NCBI GenBank assembly: GCA_002363385.1
Contig: DEVL01000004.1
Coordinates: 425,179 to 489,178 of the forward strand
Source of the DNA: Stenotrophomonas maltophilia
GTDB taxonomy: Bacteria > Pseudomonadota > Gammaproteobacteria > Xanthomonadales > Xanthomonadaceae
Reading direction: 5' to 3'
DNA: 64,000 bases
The position numbers were made by a program, and so were the translations under genes. The notes beneath the pieces were generated by a model. It was given only the letters and a program-made list of their open reading frames with translations. It was not told where the DNA came from and did not search any database. Positions 21,701 to 30,275 of this stretch are shown in pieces. Position 1 is the first letter of the stretch, and every line of letters begins with the position of its first letter.

Positions 21701-22529
21701 GGTCCACCGCCGTGTAGGCCCCAGGAGAACCCGAGAGCTCAGGGCGCGGATCGTTGTTGTTCGTATATGGAAGGAAGAACGTGGCCGGGATGTAGGTGAA
21801 GGTGGCGTCGTACCGCGTTGGCTGATTTCTGTTGACCTTGTAGAAATCCGGGGTGCTCCAGACATAGTCCTTGTTAGCCGCGAACGGCGTGCCATCCTTC
21901 TTTTGGCCATTGGCGTCATAGGCGAAGAAGACCGTGCCCTTGGGCACCACCATTCCATCGACCATGTTGAACACACCGGTGGTGGCCGCCGTCAACTCCA
22001 CCGTGTTGGCCGCATTGGCCGCCACTCGTGGATCGATCAGAGTCTTGCCGGTGGCAGCCTGTGCGTAATCGACGACCTTTTCCTGGCCGGTGTCATAGCG
22101 CATCCATGGCTCATACTTCAACGTCGGGTTGTAGAAGGCCGGGTTGTATGTCGGCGATCGCGCGAAGCCAAACGTATCGAACGGCGCAATGCCGTAGTAC
22201 CCGCCGGAGATCCGCGTGCCCGGCAGCACGTAGTAGAAGGCGCAGGTGCCCGAGGTGTTGAGCGCCTTGGAACTGTTGAAGAAGGTCTTGGTCGATGTAC
22301 TCCAGCAGGCCTGGCCATCGGCGCCGGGGAACTGGGTCTGGAAGGTCATCGAACCGGAATTGTCGACGGTCATGATGAAGGCCGGTTGCGCCTGCACCTG
22401 ATTGTTCAACGGCACCTGGGACAGCGTCCCCTGCCCCTGAGCGGCGATCAGCTGGTACGTCAGCACTCCGCCGCCGACCAGCACGGCCAGTACGGATGCG
22501 GAAATGAGAGTGGTCCTGCGCGATACCAT
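18699..22529 (-). CDS. pilY1: PilY1-type pilus tip adhesin / assembly factor
   Basis: A 1276-residue exported protein. The N-terminal hydrophobic segment serves as signal. A von Willebrand A-like domain follows with MIDAS motif VDNSGSM near residue 55. The C-terminal half is the PilC/PilY1 beta-propeller (TTVLGDIINSSPV; YVGANDGMLHAFDG). It has a calcium-binding loop around DRWSGSNRGRDGYADTVYAA, whose homologue controls pilus extension and retraction in Pseudomonas. A Gly/Pro-rich linker near 1220-1250 precedes a short Cys-containing tail. It overlaps pilE and follows pilX by 10 bases. Confidence 0.95.
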   Translation of the reverse strand: MVSRRTTLISASVLAVLVGGGVLTYQLIAAQGQGTLSQVPLNNQVQAQPAFIMTVDNSGSMTFQTQFPGADGQACWSTSTKTFFNSSKALNTSGTCAFYYVLPGTRISGGYYGIAPFDTFGFARSPTYNPAFYNPTLKYEPWMRYDTGQEKVVDYAQAATGKTLIDPRVAANAANTVELTAATTGVFNMVDGMVVPKGTVFFAYDANGQKKDGTPFAANKDYVWSTPDFYKVNRNQPTRYDATFTYIPATFFLPYTNNNDPRPELSGSPGAYTAVDRTTVANACGTGCTMWKYTLKSTDGVALQNFANWFSYYGNRNRSMIAGMTRSMATVDNLRVGYFKINDHAKFDMSDKGAALAIRDLGTKDDKRALYTDMIALNASDSTPNRQAVKAAATQFTRDDELAPVQLACQKNAVMLFTDGYSNQDGPTVANADGDGNMGIPFKDAHSNTLADIAASYYNNRDGKSPLRPDLTPGLVPVPEACSAANPDPRLDCQKNLHINFYGITLGGRGKLFNPDVVQDPYTNAAIYGNWPPRENGAISTIDDIWHAAVNTRGEFINARTPADITQAMRRVLSSVTAGASSSGSYAQSGARIGTGSMAVAPYYEIANESTDWFSRLTASQITIDQATRKAVYTTAWEASAKMPQPTSRRVFFGNSTAVLPFDSNNVTLESLCDLSSSLYPGMARCSAGELTDIGATSATAVSYLLGDKSRETRRGGRFRDRTTVLGDIINSSPVISAPVDDYGYRGLGGDLATSYSAYLATKRDNARYMVYVGANDGMLHAFDGGMGAAGTMDNGGGAETFAYIPATSMGHMGNLLFPLDPNNQAFQKFSHRYYVDGPVAVSDARIGNSWGTVLVGTTGAGGRGVFALDVTSPGSFGTGSRLWEINDLSGSDAVKANIGHVLGKPVIVPFKDANGTVTWKAIFGNGYGSASGKVVLFMVDIGTGTPNITMIEASETAGTPPAGKNGLGNILVVDRWSGSNRGRDGYADTVYAADQKGAMWKFDLRNTSATVSTPLFTTQTSTRNGLTYRQPITGGINATNGDRGGVMLFFGTGSFVFNEDVRDDSIQSLYAVLDASDDVPGETMTAADLRPYTVSASGDVRTMTLGTVPANARGWHVDLPAGERFVAYPALASGVVFMPTYVPNPTTKSCASDGSNWLFGLSAQTGAPALSKMRAGSPTGTKYGAGTAAVPLSTGGNAPVKDVGVQVLPRQQPPGSISGGDPGGGGGGGSGSPGGGTPPPVDPPAEPCQMLVTAAGGVPMYVPYPCGRQSWRQLQ

Positions 22530-22539
22530 GTGCGCGTCC

Positions 22540-23058
22540 TCAGAGCTTGAAAACCGTGTCGATCACGGTCGAAGAAGTGGGATTGTCAGCATCGTCGGCG
22601 GCATAGCCGGTGATCTGGTAGATCGGTATGGGGTTATCGCGCGGCCCGCCCATGCCCACGGTGGTGCCGAAGGGAACACACGTATCGATCTGCCGGACCG
22701 TCACTGCGGGAACCGCATCGGAACTCTGCTCGCTGCCCCACTGCGAAGGGTCGAAGGCGGCATCGCAGGCGGCATCGATGTCGCCCGAGCCGATCAGGCT
22801 GCCGTCGGGCAGCGCTTCACGGTTGGCGATTTTCTCCACGAGGTGCTCGGCGGTGCGGACCGTCGCTTCGGTGTTCTGGAAGGACAGGTTGCTGGCGCGA
22901 TAGTTGGCCGACATCTTCTCCTGCATGCCAGCGACCTGCATGCCGGCGATACCGATCAGGGCCAGCAGGATCAACATCACCAGCGCCACGTACAGCACGG
23001 CGCCACGCTGACGGCGTGGGACGGGCGAATGAACGACGCGGCAGACGGAGGCGTGCAT
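22540..23058 (-). CDS. pilX: type IV pilus minor pilin PilX
   Basis: A 172-residue protein. The leader ends RRQRG-AVLYVALVMLILLAL, where the usual Phe+1 is Ala and Glu+5 is missing, as in other PilX/GspK-like minor pilins. A PilX_N helix with MQEKMSANYR follows. ATG 23058 sits 2 bases from the pilW stop; an in-frame ATG 12 bases upstream would overlap pilW. It is predicted to join PilV, PilW, FimU and PilE in the tip complex that presents PilY1. Confidence 0.92.
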   Translation of the reverse strand: MHASVCRVVHSPVPRRQRGAVLYVALVMLILLALIGIAGMQVAGMQEKMSANYRASNLSFQNTEATVRTAEHLVEKIANREALPDGSLIGSGDIDAACDAAFDPSQWGSEQSSDAVPAVTVRQIDTCVPFGTTVGMGGPRDNPIPIYQITGYAADDADNPTSSTVIDTVFKL

Positions 23059-23059
23059 G

Positions 23060-24229
23060 TCAGTTCCCATAGAGTCGATTGCGCAGGGCCACCGATACTT
23101 CATAGCTGGCCCGGTAGCGGGTATCACGGGTGTCGGACGGTTCAAACTCCACGCCCAGCGCGCCCTGGCGGGCCACCTTCTGCTGGGCCTGCAGCGCGTC
23201 GGCCGGTTGCGGGCTGCGCGCCAGGACGCCGACCTGGACCAAACCGACGCGGCGCCATTGCCCGGCGGCGGCGGCATCGGTGCCCGTGGACACACCACTG
23301 GCGGTTTCCTGCGCGGTGATGTTGCCGATCGGCGAGGCATCGGCACTGATGTCCGTGGTGGAATCCAGACCGAACAGCACCTGCAGGTTTTCGATGCCTT
23401 CCACCAGTTCTTCATTGAGCTCGGCCGGGTACTCACCGGCAGAATTGGCACGGGCGCGTCGCAGCGCAGGTTCGCCGGAGGCGCCGGTGCCGATGTAGTA
23501 CACGATGGACTCGGCGCGGTATACCAGCGTCTGTCCGTTGGGTGGGGCGTAGCTGGACAGGTCCGCATTGGTCGCCGTGACCGTGCCACCGGCCACCGTG
23601 CCCGGGAAAATGTCGACATGGGCGCAATCGGCAATACCGAACATCGTCGGTGCGGCCGGCGTCCCCTGGCTCAACCGGGCCGCTCGCTCAGTGTCCACCG
23701 TCAATTCGCTGCTGCCGCTGTCCGCCGTGATCGCGGTGACCGGCACGCCTTCGCCGGCCAGAAAGCGCAGTACCAGCACATCACTGCCACCCAGCGGATT
23801 CAACGCGGCGATCCCGGACGGCAGGCCGCTTGCTTCACTCCAGGTCTCACCCAGGGTCAGGGTGTCGCCAGGCGCGGTGCTGCCCGCTTCGTAGCCCTGC
23901 ACCGCCACGGAAAAATCGAGCGGACTGCCGGCCCCGGTCGCGGCCGTGAAATGATGGCGCGGGTCACCCTCGTCCTTGATGAAGTGGGCCTGGTCGTTGA
24001 CGCAGCCGTAGTGTCCGGCCATGCGGATGTCGCGTTCGAGGAAGTCGATCGCAAACCGGGCGTTTTCCTGGGTGCGTGCCACGCCTTCGGCCAACCGGGA
24101 GGCAGTGCGCGAGGCGATGAAGACCTGGATGACGCCCAGCATCAGCACCGTGCCGATCACCACCGCGACCATCAGTTCGATCAGCGACAGACCCTGCTGC
24201 CTGCGCGACATGCTCGGGAAAGAGGTCAT
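23060..24229 (-). CDS. pilW: type IV pilus assembly protein PilW
   Basis: A 389-residue minor pilin. The class III leader ends RRQQG-LSLIELMVAVVIGTVL, with Glu+5 present. The large periplasmic domain is typical of PilW, with two Cys (HYGCVNDQ and IADCAH). The ATG overlaps the pilV stop by 4 bases. It is a GspJ-like member of the pilus-tip initiation complex. Confidence 0.93.
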   Translation of the reverse strand: MTSFPSMSRRQQGLSLIELMVAVVIGTVLMLGVIQVFIASRTASRLAEGVARTQENARFAIDFLERDIRMAGHYGCVNDQAHFIKDEGDPRHHFTAATGAGSPLDFSVAVQGYEAGSTAPGDTLTLGETWSEASGLPSGIAALNPLGGSDVLVLRFLAGEGVPVTAITADSGSSELTVDTERAARLSQGTPAAPTMFGIADCAHVDIFPGTVAGGTVTATNADLSSYAPPNGQTLVYRAESIVYYIGTGASGEPALRRARANSAGEYPAELNEELVEGIENLQVLFGLDSTTDISADASPIGNITAQETASGVSTGTDAAAAGQWRRVGLVQVGVLARSPQPADALQAQQKVARQGALGVEFEPSDTRDTRYRASYEVSVALRNRLYGN

Positions 24230-24708
24230 AGCTGCGACGTCACGGTGAAGGTGGTCTTGTCATCGGGGTTGTCCTTGTCCCAGCGCTGGTCGCCCCAGGC
24301 GATCGAGACGGTGACGCTGCCATCGTTGTAGTCGACGTCCGCGCTGGCGGTTTCGCCCAGGGCCTTGGCCACCTGGCACTGCCAGCGCGCGACGTTCTGC
24401 TCGATGGTGACCGCATCGCCGGTCGGGCGCCCGCAGGGCCCGGTCACGGCCACCGAGCCGGCCGAGAACGATGCCGTGCTGTACCAGGCGGCCTGGAACC
24501 GGTTGGCGCGCATCTGATCGATCAGGTCATACGCCAGGTTGGTCGCCTGGGTGCGGTAATTGGCGCTCTGCGTGAAGCGCACGCTCATGGTCTGCAGCAG
24601 CGCGAAGCCGAGCAGGCCGAAGGCGAGCACGACAATGGCGACCAGCACTTCGATCAGGGTGAAACCGCCCGGCACTGCGCGCAGGCGGCGTTGGCGCTTG
24701 CGGTTCAT
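24226..24708 (-). CDS. pilV: type IV pilus modification / minor pilin PilV
   Basis: A 160-residue minor pilin with leader ending VPGG-FTLIEVLVAIVVLAFGL and Glu+5. The start at 24708 gives MNRKRQRRLRAVPGG and overlaps the fimU stop by 4 bases. An earlier in-frame start at 24786 would lie inside fimU and add an atypical leader, so it is rejected. It is a GspI-like component. Confidence 0.93.
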   Translation of the reverse strand: MNRKRQRRLRAVPGGFTLIEVLVAIVVLAFGLLGFALLQTMSVRFTQSANYRTQATNLAYDLIDQMRANRFQAAWYSTASFSAGSVAVTGPCGRPTGDAVTIEQNVARWQCQVAKALGETASADVDYNDGSVTVSIAWGDQRWDKDNPDDKTTFTVTSQL

Positions 24709-25220
24709 TGGCACGCTCCCTGGGCACTGCGTGCCTGGCCGGAGGAATTGATCGTCACGGTGCGCTGCATCGGCTGGCTGCCACATTCATCCGGGCGCAG
24801 CGTCAGCGTCTGATCGGCGCCGGCCTGGCGGCGCCCGCGTCCATCGAAGCTGATGGCGGTATTCTCCGGCCCATCCACGATGAGCTTGGGGTGGCCCTGG
24901 CTGTAGCGCAGCACGGTTTCGCCGGTCTCGAAGGTGCCACTGCCATCCGGATCGGCGAAAGCCAGGATGCCGCTGTTCCAGTCGCCGTCGCAGCTGCTGC
25001 CGGTGGCGCTGCCACAGACGCCGCCGCCGCTGTTGTTGCGGATGGCCTCGCTGCGCGCAAGCGACAGCAGGCCCAGCGTTTCATTGTTGGCTGCAACCAC
25101 CCGGTTGGAACGGATCACGCTCAGAAAATTCGGGAACCCCACCGCGACCAGCACGGCAAGCACCGCCATGGTCACCATGAGCTCGATCAGTGTGAAGCCG
25201 TTGGACCGGCGCAAAGACAT
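24705..25220 (-). CDS. fimU: GspH/FimT-family minor pilin FimU
   Basis: A 171-residue prepilin with leader MSLRRSNG-FTLIELMVTMAVLAVLVAVG. A GspH domain follows with SEAIRNNSGGGVC and Cys residues for disulfides. It is the first gene of the minor-pilin operon, the position of fimU in Pseudomonas. The start at 25220 is chosen over one 57 bases upstream because it gives the normal short basic leader. The operon promoter should lie in 25221-25330. Confidence 0.92.
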   Translation of the reverse strand: MSLRRSNGFTLIELMVTMAVLAVLVAVGFPNFLSVIRSNRVVAANNETLGLLSLARSEAIRNNSGGGVCGSATGSSCDGDWNSGILAFADPDGSGTFETGETVLRYSQGHPKLIVDGPENTAISFDGRGRRQAGADQTLTLRPDECGSQPMQRTVTINSSGQARSAQGACQ

Positions 25221-25345
25221 GAAACGCTCCCCAGCGTTGATGACACAGACGATGAACGTCTTGCCGCCGGTCAGCAAGCGGCGGCAGGACGAACGGTCGC
25301 CCGGAGGCGACGGGCGTCAATCCGTTGACGCAGAACAGGCCGGGC

Positions 25346-25371
25346 GGCCGGCCCCCTGCCCGCCGCCGGCC
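25346..25371 (-). terminator. possible terminator after ppnN
   Basis: The stem GGCCGGC/GCCGGCC with a 12-base loop lies 12 bases after the ppnN stop on the minus strand. It is followed by only a weak T stretch (TGTTCTG), so confidence is low. Confidence 0.35.
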
Positions 25372-25382
25372 CGGTCAGGACC

Positions 25383-26777
25383 TCAGGCCATGACCTTGTA
25401 GCAGGGCTGGTACTCGCCCGAGATCTTCATGCGGCGCTGTTCGACGAAGGCGCGCAGCAGCTCGTCCAGGGCCTGCATCATGTCCGCATCGCCATGGATC
25501 TCGAACGGACCGAACTGCTCGATGCGGCGCATGCCGTCTTCCTTCACGTTGCCGGCCACGATGCCGGAGAACGCGCGACGCAGGTCGGCGGCCAGGGCAT
25601 GCGGCGGACGGCCGTGGTGCAGATCCAACGAGGCCATCGCCTCGTGGGTCGGCACGAACGGCTGCTGGTACTCCCACGGAATCTCGATCGACCAGTTGAA
25701 GAAGAACGAGTCCTTCTGCGCCAGGCGGTGCTCACGCACGCGCTTGATGCCCTGGGCCATCTTGCGGGCGACGTTGACCGGGTCGCCGATGATGATCTCG
25801 TAGCGGCTGGCCGCCGCTTCGCCCAAGGTGAGCCGGATGAAGCGGTCGATCTGCTCGAAGTACGGCGCGGCCACGGTCGGGCCGGTCAGGATCAGCGGGA
25901 ACGGCAGATCCTTGTTCTCCTCGCGCAGCAGGATGCCCAGCAGATACAGGATTTCCTCGGCCGTGCCGACACCGCCGGCGAACACGATGATGCCGTGGCC
26001 GATGCGCACGAACGCTTCGAGACGCTTCTCGATGTCCGGCATGATCACCAGGTGGTTCACGATCGGGTTCGGCGACTCCGCGGCAATGATGCCCGGCTCG
26101 GTCAGACCGATGTAGCGCGTGGTGGTCTTGCGCTGCTTGGCATGGGCGATGGTGGCGCCCTTCATCGGCCCCTTCATCGCACCCGGGCCGCAGCCGGTGC
26201 AGATGTCCAGGCCACGCAGGCCCAGCTCGTAGCCGACCTGCTTGGTGTACAGATACTCGTCACGACCGATCGAGTGGCCGCCCCAGCAGACGACCAGGTT
26301 CGGGTCGCCCGGGTTGAGGATGCGCGCGTTGCGCAGCAGCCCGAACACCGCGTTGGTGATGCCCTCGGAGGACTCCAGCTCCGCCGCGTACGCCGGGCCC
26401 ATCTCGATGGCCATGTAGGCCAGGTCGCGGACCACGGCGAACAGCAGCTCGGCCACGCCGCGGATGATCTCGCCATCCACGAAGGCCATTGCCGGGGCGT
26501 TGACCAGGTCGATGCGCACACCGCGGTCCTGCTGGGCCACCTGAATATCGAAATCCGGATACAGATCGCGCGCGGCGCGCGGATCGTCCGAGGCGCTGCC
26601 GCTGGTCAGCACGGCCAGCGCGCAACGGCGCAGCAGCTCGTGCATGCCACCACCGGACGCATCGCGCAGGCGCGCTACTTCCGCGCGCGACAACACATCC
26701 AGCCCACCGCGCGGGTAGATCCGCGCGTCCTGCACCGGCAGCGTCCGCGCCGGTTTTTCGTTGATCGTCATGTCCAT
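25383..26777 (-). CDS. ppnN: LOG-family nucleotide 5'-monophosphate nucleosidase PpnN (YgdH)
   Basis: Hydrolyses purine and pyrimidine nucleoside monophosphates to base and ribose-5-phosphate; in E. coli it is activated by (p)ppGpp. The start at 26777 (MDMTINEK) gives 464 residues, close to E. coli PpnN (454). The central LOG domain has the Rossmann stretch NLVVCWGGHSIG and the catalytic P-G-G-x-G-T-x-x-E equivalent FAGGVGTAEEIL. Flanking N- and C-terminal domains are those of the large PpnN class rather than the short cytokinin-activating LOGs. An upstream in-frame extension to 26963 runs through a promoter and terminator and is rejected. Confidence 0.93.
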   Translation of the reverse strand: MDMTINEKPARTLPVQDARIYPRGGLDVLSRAEVARLRDASGGGMHELLRRCALAVLTSGSASDDPRAARDLYPDFDIQVAQQDRGVRIDLVNAPAMAFVDGEIIRGVAELLFAVVRDLAYMAIEMGPAYAAELESSEGITNAVFGLLRNARILNPGDPNLVVCWGGHSIGRDEYLYTKQVGYELGLRGLDICTGCGPGAMKGPMKGATIAHAKQRKTTTRYIGLTEPGIIAAESPNPIVNHLVIMPDIEKRLEAFVRIGHGIIVFAGGVGTAEEILYLLGILLREENKDLPFPLILTGPTVAAPYFEQIDRFIRLTLGEAAASRYEIIIGDPVNVARKMAQGIKRVREHRLAQKDSFFFNWSIEIPWEYQQPFVPTHEAMASLDLHHGRPPHALAADLRRAFSGIVAGNVKEDGMRRIEQFGPFEIHGDADMMQALDELLRAFVEQRRMKISGEYQPCYKVMA

Positions 26778-26822
26778 CTTGTTCGCTTTCCTCAAGGTTA
26801 CCGACTGTACCGCTGCCCCCTT

Positions 26823-26855
26823 AAAAAGCAAAACGGCCGGGAAACCCGACCGTTT
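26823..26855 (-). terminator. strong intrinsic terminator between candidate sRNA and ppnN
   Basis: Stem AAACGGTCGGG / CCCGGCCGTTT (minus strand, one G-U), three-base loop, then TTTGCTTTTT. It lies inside the ppnN upstream region. Confidence 0.8.
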
Positions 26856-26916
26856 GGATATGTGGTGCCCCCGGCGCCACATCGGGGCTGCCGCAGTTGC
26901 ATGTTTTTCGCGCAAC
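26823..26916 (-). ncRNA. candidate small RNA or transcribed leader upstream of ppnN
   Basis: On the minus strand a predicted start near 26916 would yield about 94 nt. It contains a hairpin with GTTGC/GCAAC arms, a second with ATGTGG/CCACAT arms around a G+C-rich core, and a terminator with an 11-bp stem (one G-U on this strand) and tail TTTGCTTTTT. The unit ends 45 bases before the ppnN start, so it is either a free small RNA or a leader whose terminator attenuates ppnN. It matches no RNA family I can name. Confidence 0.6.
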
Positions 26917-26922
26917 CGACGG

Positions 26923-26951
26923 ATCATAGGTGTATTCCCCGGGTCGGGCAA
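26923..26951 (-). promoter_or_regulatory. sigma70-type promoter for the candidate sRNA/leader
   Basis: The minus strand reads TTGCCC (26951-26946), a 17-base spacer and TATGAT (26928-26923), a near-consensus housekeeping promoter. It drives transcription toward the hairpin unit and ppnN. Confidence 0.65.
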
Positions 26952-27000
26952 GCGCCGCGTCACAGGGCCCGCGTTGGCGCGGCCGTCGCCCGGACAGCAG

Positions 27001-27024
27001 AACGGCCAGGTTGCCCTGGCCGTT
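27001..27024 (-). terminator. hairpin after the TonB receptor gene
   Basis: A perfect 10-bp stem AACGGCCAGG/CCTGGCCGTT with a four-base loop lies 33 bases after the receptor stop. The minus-strand tail (CTGCTG) is poor in T, so termination may be weak. Confidence 0.55.
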
Positions 27025-27056
27025 CCGGGTGTAACGCGGGTCGTTACCTCAGTTCA

Positions 27057-30000
27057 TCAGAACTGGTAACGGAAGCCCAGCTGCAGCGACCACTGCGACA
27101 CACCGACGTCGAAGCCGTCGGCGTCCGCGTTGGCAACGGTCGGGGCATCGGCGTTGCGGTAGTTGTACACGTACTTGCCCTGGTACATGCCCTGCAGGGT
27201 GGCCACACGAGCGTCGGCGAAGAAGCCGTAGTCGTAGATGTTGCCCCACTTCTTGTTCAGCAGGTTGCCGACGTTCTGCACGTCCAGCCAGATTTCCGAC
27301 TTGTGCCCCTTCATGAAGCCCGGCAGCTGCTGGCTGATACGAATGTCGAAGGTGTTGATCCAGCCCGTGCGGAACTCGTTGGCACCCGGCGTGCTGCCAG
27401 CGTACTTGGCCAGTTCCGGGTTGGCAGCCAGCCAATCGAAGAAGCTCTTCTCCATGGCCGCATCGGGAGTGAACCCACCGGTGGCGGAAAGCGTGCCGAA
27501 CAGCACATCGCCCGGGCCCTTCGGCACGTAGAACAGGTCGTTGGCGCTGCGGTTGTCGCCGTTGGCGTCGTTGACGTAGACATAGCTGTACGGACGGCCG
27601 CTGCGGCCTTCGTACACCAGGCCGAGCTTGGTTTCGTAGTCGCCGAAGAACTTGTGCTTCCAGTTCAGCGAGCCCGACACGCGGTCGCGGATCTGGTAGC
27701 GCGAGGTGTTCTCGACCGGGGTGTTGGCGTCGAAGGCGTACTGGTAACCCCAACCCGAGCTGGCGGTGGAGCTGGTCAGCGAGCCGACTTCGGTGGCATC
27801 GGTATAGGTGTAGCCGATGTTCCAGGACCAGTCGCTGGCATCACTCCACGGCTTGGACAGCGACGCGGTGAACTGCGAGGTGCGGCCCTTGTCGGTGTTG
27901 TCGATCAGGTAGACGTTGTTGTAAGCCCGGTTGCGCGCAACACGGCTGTCGTTGTCGGTCCAGGCGCCGACCTTCGAGGCGCTGTAGAAGATATCGCGGC
28001 CGTCCGGACCCTGGTACTGGATCGGGCCCAGGTTGAGGTTCTGGTAGTACAGGCCATCCTTGACCTTGGTGACCAGCAGCTCGGCCGAGGCCACGATGCC
28101 GTACCACGGGGTTTCATGGTCCAGGGCCAGATTGGCCTTGTAGATCGACGGCAGCTTGAAGTCGTTGCCGACGAAGTTGACGTTCTGGACCGCCGAGCCC
28201 GGCGCGGTCGGGACCGGCTGGGTGTCCTTGTTCGGGTTGAACGCCAGCGCGTTGTTGTAAGCGGCGCTGTTGAGGCTGTAGACGTTGGTGTTGAAACCGG
28301 TCGCCGAGTAGCTGTTGCTCAGCCACACCTGCGGTGAGTCACCCTGGAACAGGCCCACGCCACCACGCAGCTGGGTCGGGCGGTCGGTGTCGAAGGTGTA
28401 GTTGAAGCCGAAGCGCGGCTGGATCAGGAACTTGCTCTCGAGCACCTTGCTGTTGTTATAGCCAAAGACGTTCGAAGCAGGTGCGTTGTAAGCCGGCGAC
28501 GGGGTGGTATCCGGACGGTCGGCACGCAGGCCCAGCGTCAGGGTCAGGTTGTTGTTCACATACCAGGTGTCCTGCACGAACAGGGCCAGGTTGCTGTACT
28601 TGTAATCAGCGGGGATCGAGCCCGGCGTACGCTCCGGGGCGTAGTTGTAGCTGCTCCAGCGGCCGGCGGCGAAATTGTCCAGGCCGTAGAAGGTGTAGGT
28701 GCCAAACGAGTTGGCGCCGAAGAAGTTGTAGATGTCGTTGGTATCGTACGACGCACCGAACTTGACGTCGTGGTCACCCAGGGTCCAGGTGCCGGCGGCG
28801 TAGTAGTTCCACGCCTTGGTCTGCAGGACGTTGTTCTGCGAGTTGGCTTCGGTACCCAGGTACAGCGAGTCGCCGGACGGTGCGCCCACGTTGCCACCGA
28901 AGTAGATGCGCACGCTCGGGGCATTGGTGCTCACGTTACGGATGGCCGAGTACTCGCGGTACGACGCCTTCAGTTCGGTGGAGAAGTTGTCCGACCAGTC
29001 GCTGAACAGCTGGGCGACGTAGCTCTCGTTGGTCTTGTCGTGCTGGTACCAGTAGGAGCTCAGCGAGGCAGCACTGGTGGTCATGCCATTGATGCGCAGC
29101 TTGCTCTGGTCGATCTTGCTGTAGCGGATGCTGGCACGGTGGTTGTCGCTGATGTTCCAGTCCAGCTTCAGCGCGTACTCTTCCATCGAGGTGTCGCCGT
29201 TGCTTTCCAGGCCACCGGCTTCGATGCCGTAACCCTGCGCGATCTGCTGGGCACGGGTCACGTCAGCCAGGGTGAACTGGCCGTTGGCCTTGCCCAGCGG
29301 GGTGGTCGCCAGGTCGGCGCCCGGCGCGGCCTGCTCGAACTTCTCGTAGTTGGCGAAGAAGAACAGCTTGTCCTTGATGATCGGACCACCGACGGTCATG
29401 CCGTAGGTCTTTTCCTTGGTGAAGCCGTTGAACGGCTGGCCTTCCGGGTTGTCGCCGAACCAGTCGCCGTCACGGTAGGTGCCGTACACCGAGCCGTGGA
29501 ATTCATTGGTACCGGACTTGGTCACCGCGTTGACGGTGGCACCGGCGGCGGCAGCGATGCTGACGTCGTAGTTGGACAGGTTGATGTCCAGTGCTTCGAT
29601 GGCTTCCATGGCGACCGGCTGGCGACGGGTCGGCATGTTGTTGCCTTCCAGGCCGAAGGTATCGCTGGCGGACACGCCGTCGATGCTGATCGAGTTGTAG
29701 CGCGGATTCTGGCCACCGGCCGAGATCGAGCCGGAGGCGCGATCGATGAAGGTCACGCGCGGATCCAGACGCATCAGGTCCTGGATGTTGCCGCCGATGG
29801 ACGGCGCAATTTCGATCTGCTGCTGGCTGATGTTGGTGCCCGAGCCCATCTTGGTGGTGCTGAACACTTCAGAGCCGCCGGCAACGGCCACAACCTGCAC
29901 GGCTTCCAGGTTGGTCGCGGCCAGGTCGCCGGTCAGGGCGGCGTTGACGGTACCGGTCTGGTTCACGCCCAGGTACACGCCTTCTTCGGTCTTGGTGCCT

Positions 30001-30275
30001 TCACCGGACTTGGTGATGGTGATGGTGTACGGACCACCCACGCGCAGGCCGCGCGCGTTGTAACGACCCGCGGCATCGGTGGTCGCACGGCTGATCGTGC
30101 CCGACTCGGTGTGCGTGATCGTGACTTCGGCACCGGCCACAGGCGCGCCTGCGGCAGACGTGACCTGGCCGCCGACACCGGCAGAGGTGCTCTGGGCGAA
30201 GGCGGGAGCGGCAGCAAGTGCGGCCACGAGACCAAGGGTGAGCTTGGACATCCGGAGACAGCGTGAGTGGGTCAT
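27057..30275 (-). CDS. Oar-type TonB-dependent outer-membrane receptor
   Basis: A 1072-residue outer-membrane protein. The signal peptide ends AAPAFA-Q near residue 28. A carboxypeptidase-regulatory-like domain (SAAGAPVAGAEVTIT...GRYNARGLRVGGPY) follows at about 35-120. The plug domain then contains SIGGNIQDLMRLDPRV and ISIDGVSASDTFGLEGNNMP, and the rest is a long beta-barrel. The C-terminus ends in aromatic residues (WSLQLGFRYQF), the usual barrel sorting signal. This architecture is the Oar-like class abundant in Xanthomonadaceae; the substrate is unknown. The start at 30275 is chosen because the earlier in-frame start lacks a signal peptide. No adjacent regulator or transporter suggests a ligand. 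Confidence 0.93.
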   Translation of the reverse strand: MTHSRCLRMSKLTLGLVAALAAAPAFAQSTSAGVGGQVTSAAGAPVAGAEVTITHTESGTISRATTDAAGRYNARGLRVGGPYTITITKSGEGTKTEEGVYLGVNQTGTVNAALTGDLAATNLEAVQVVAVAGGSEVFSTTKMGSGTNISQQQIEIAPSIGGNIQDLMRLDPRVTFIDRASGSISAGGQNPRYNSISIDGVSASDTFGLEGNNMPTRRQPVAMEAIEALDINLSNYDVSIAAAAGATVNAVTKSGTNEFHGSVYGTYRDGDWFGDNPEGQPFNGFTKEKTYGMTVGGPIIKDKLFFFANYEKFEQAAPGADLATTPLGKANGQFTLADVTRAQQIAQGYGIEAGGLESNGDTSMEEYALKLDWNISDNHRASIRYSKIDQSKLRINGMTTSAASLSSYWYQHDKTNESYVAQLFSDWSDNFSTELKASYREYSAIRNVSTNAPSVRIYFGGNVGAPSGDSLYLGTEANSQNNVLQTKAWNYYAAGTWTLGDHDVKFGASYDTNDIYNFFGANSFGTYTFYGLDNFAAGRWSSYNYAPERTPGSIPADYKYSNLALFVQDTWYVNNNLTLTLGLRADRPDTTPSPAYNAPASNVFGYNNSKVLESKFLIQPRFGFNYTFDTDRPTQLRGGVGLFQGDSPQVWLSNSYSATGFNTNVYSLNSAAYNNALAFNPNKDTQPVPTAPGSAVQNVNFVGNDFKLPSIYKANLALDHETPWYGIVASAELLVTKVKDGLYYQNLNLGPIQYQGPDGRDIFYSASKVGAWTDNDSRVARNRAYNNVYLIDNTDKGRTSQFTASLSKPWSDASDWSWNIGYTYTDATEVGSLTSSTASSGWGYQYAFDANTPVENTSRYQIRDRVSGSLNWKHKFFGDYETKLGLVYEGRSGRPYSYVYVNDANGDNRSANDLFYVPKGPGDVLFGTLSATGGFTPDAAMEKSFFDWLAANPELAKYAGSTPGANEFRTGWINTFDIRISQQLPGFMKGHKSEIWLDVQNVGNLLNKKWGNIYDYGFFADARVATLQGMYQGKYVYNYRNADAPTVANADADGFDVGVSQWSLQLGFRYQF

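Noticed and set aside
26823..26951. tmRNA or tRNA-like 3' end near GGGGGCACCACA
   Set aside because: No acceptor-stem pairing or T arm could be found; the segment fits hairpins plus a terminator better.
25494..28337. 947-codon plus-strand ORF
   Set aside because: It runs antisense to both ppnN and the TonB receptor across a terminator and promoter, with no domain character.
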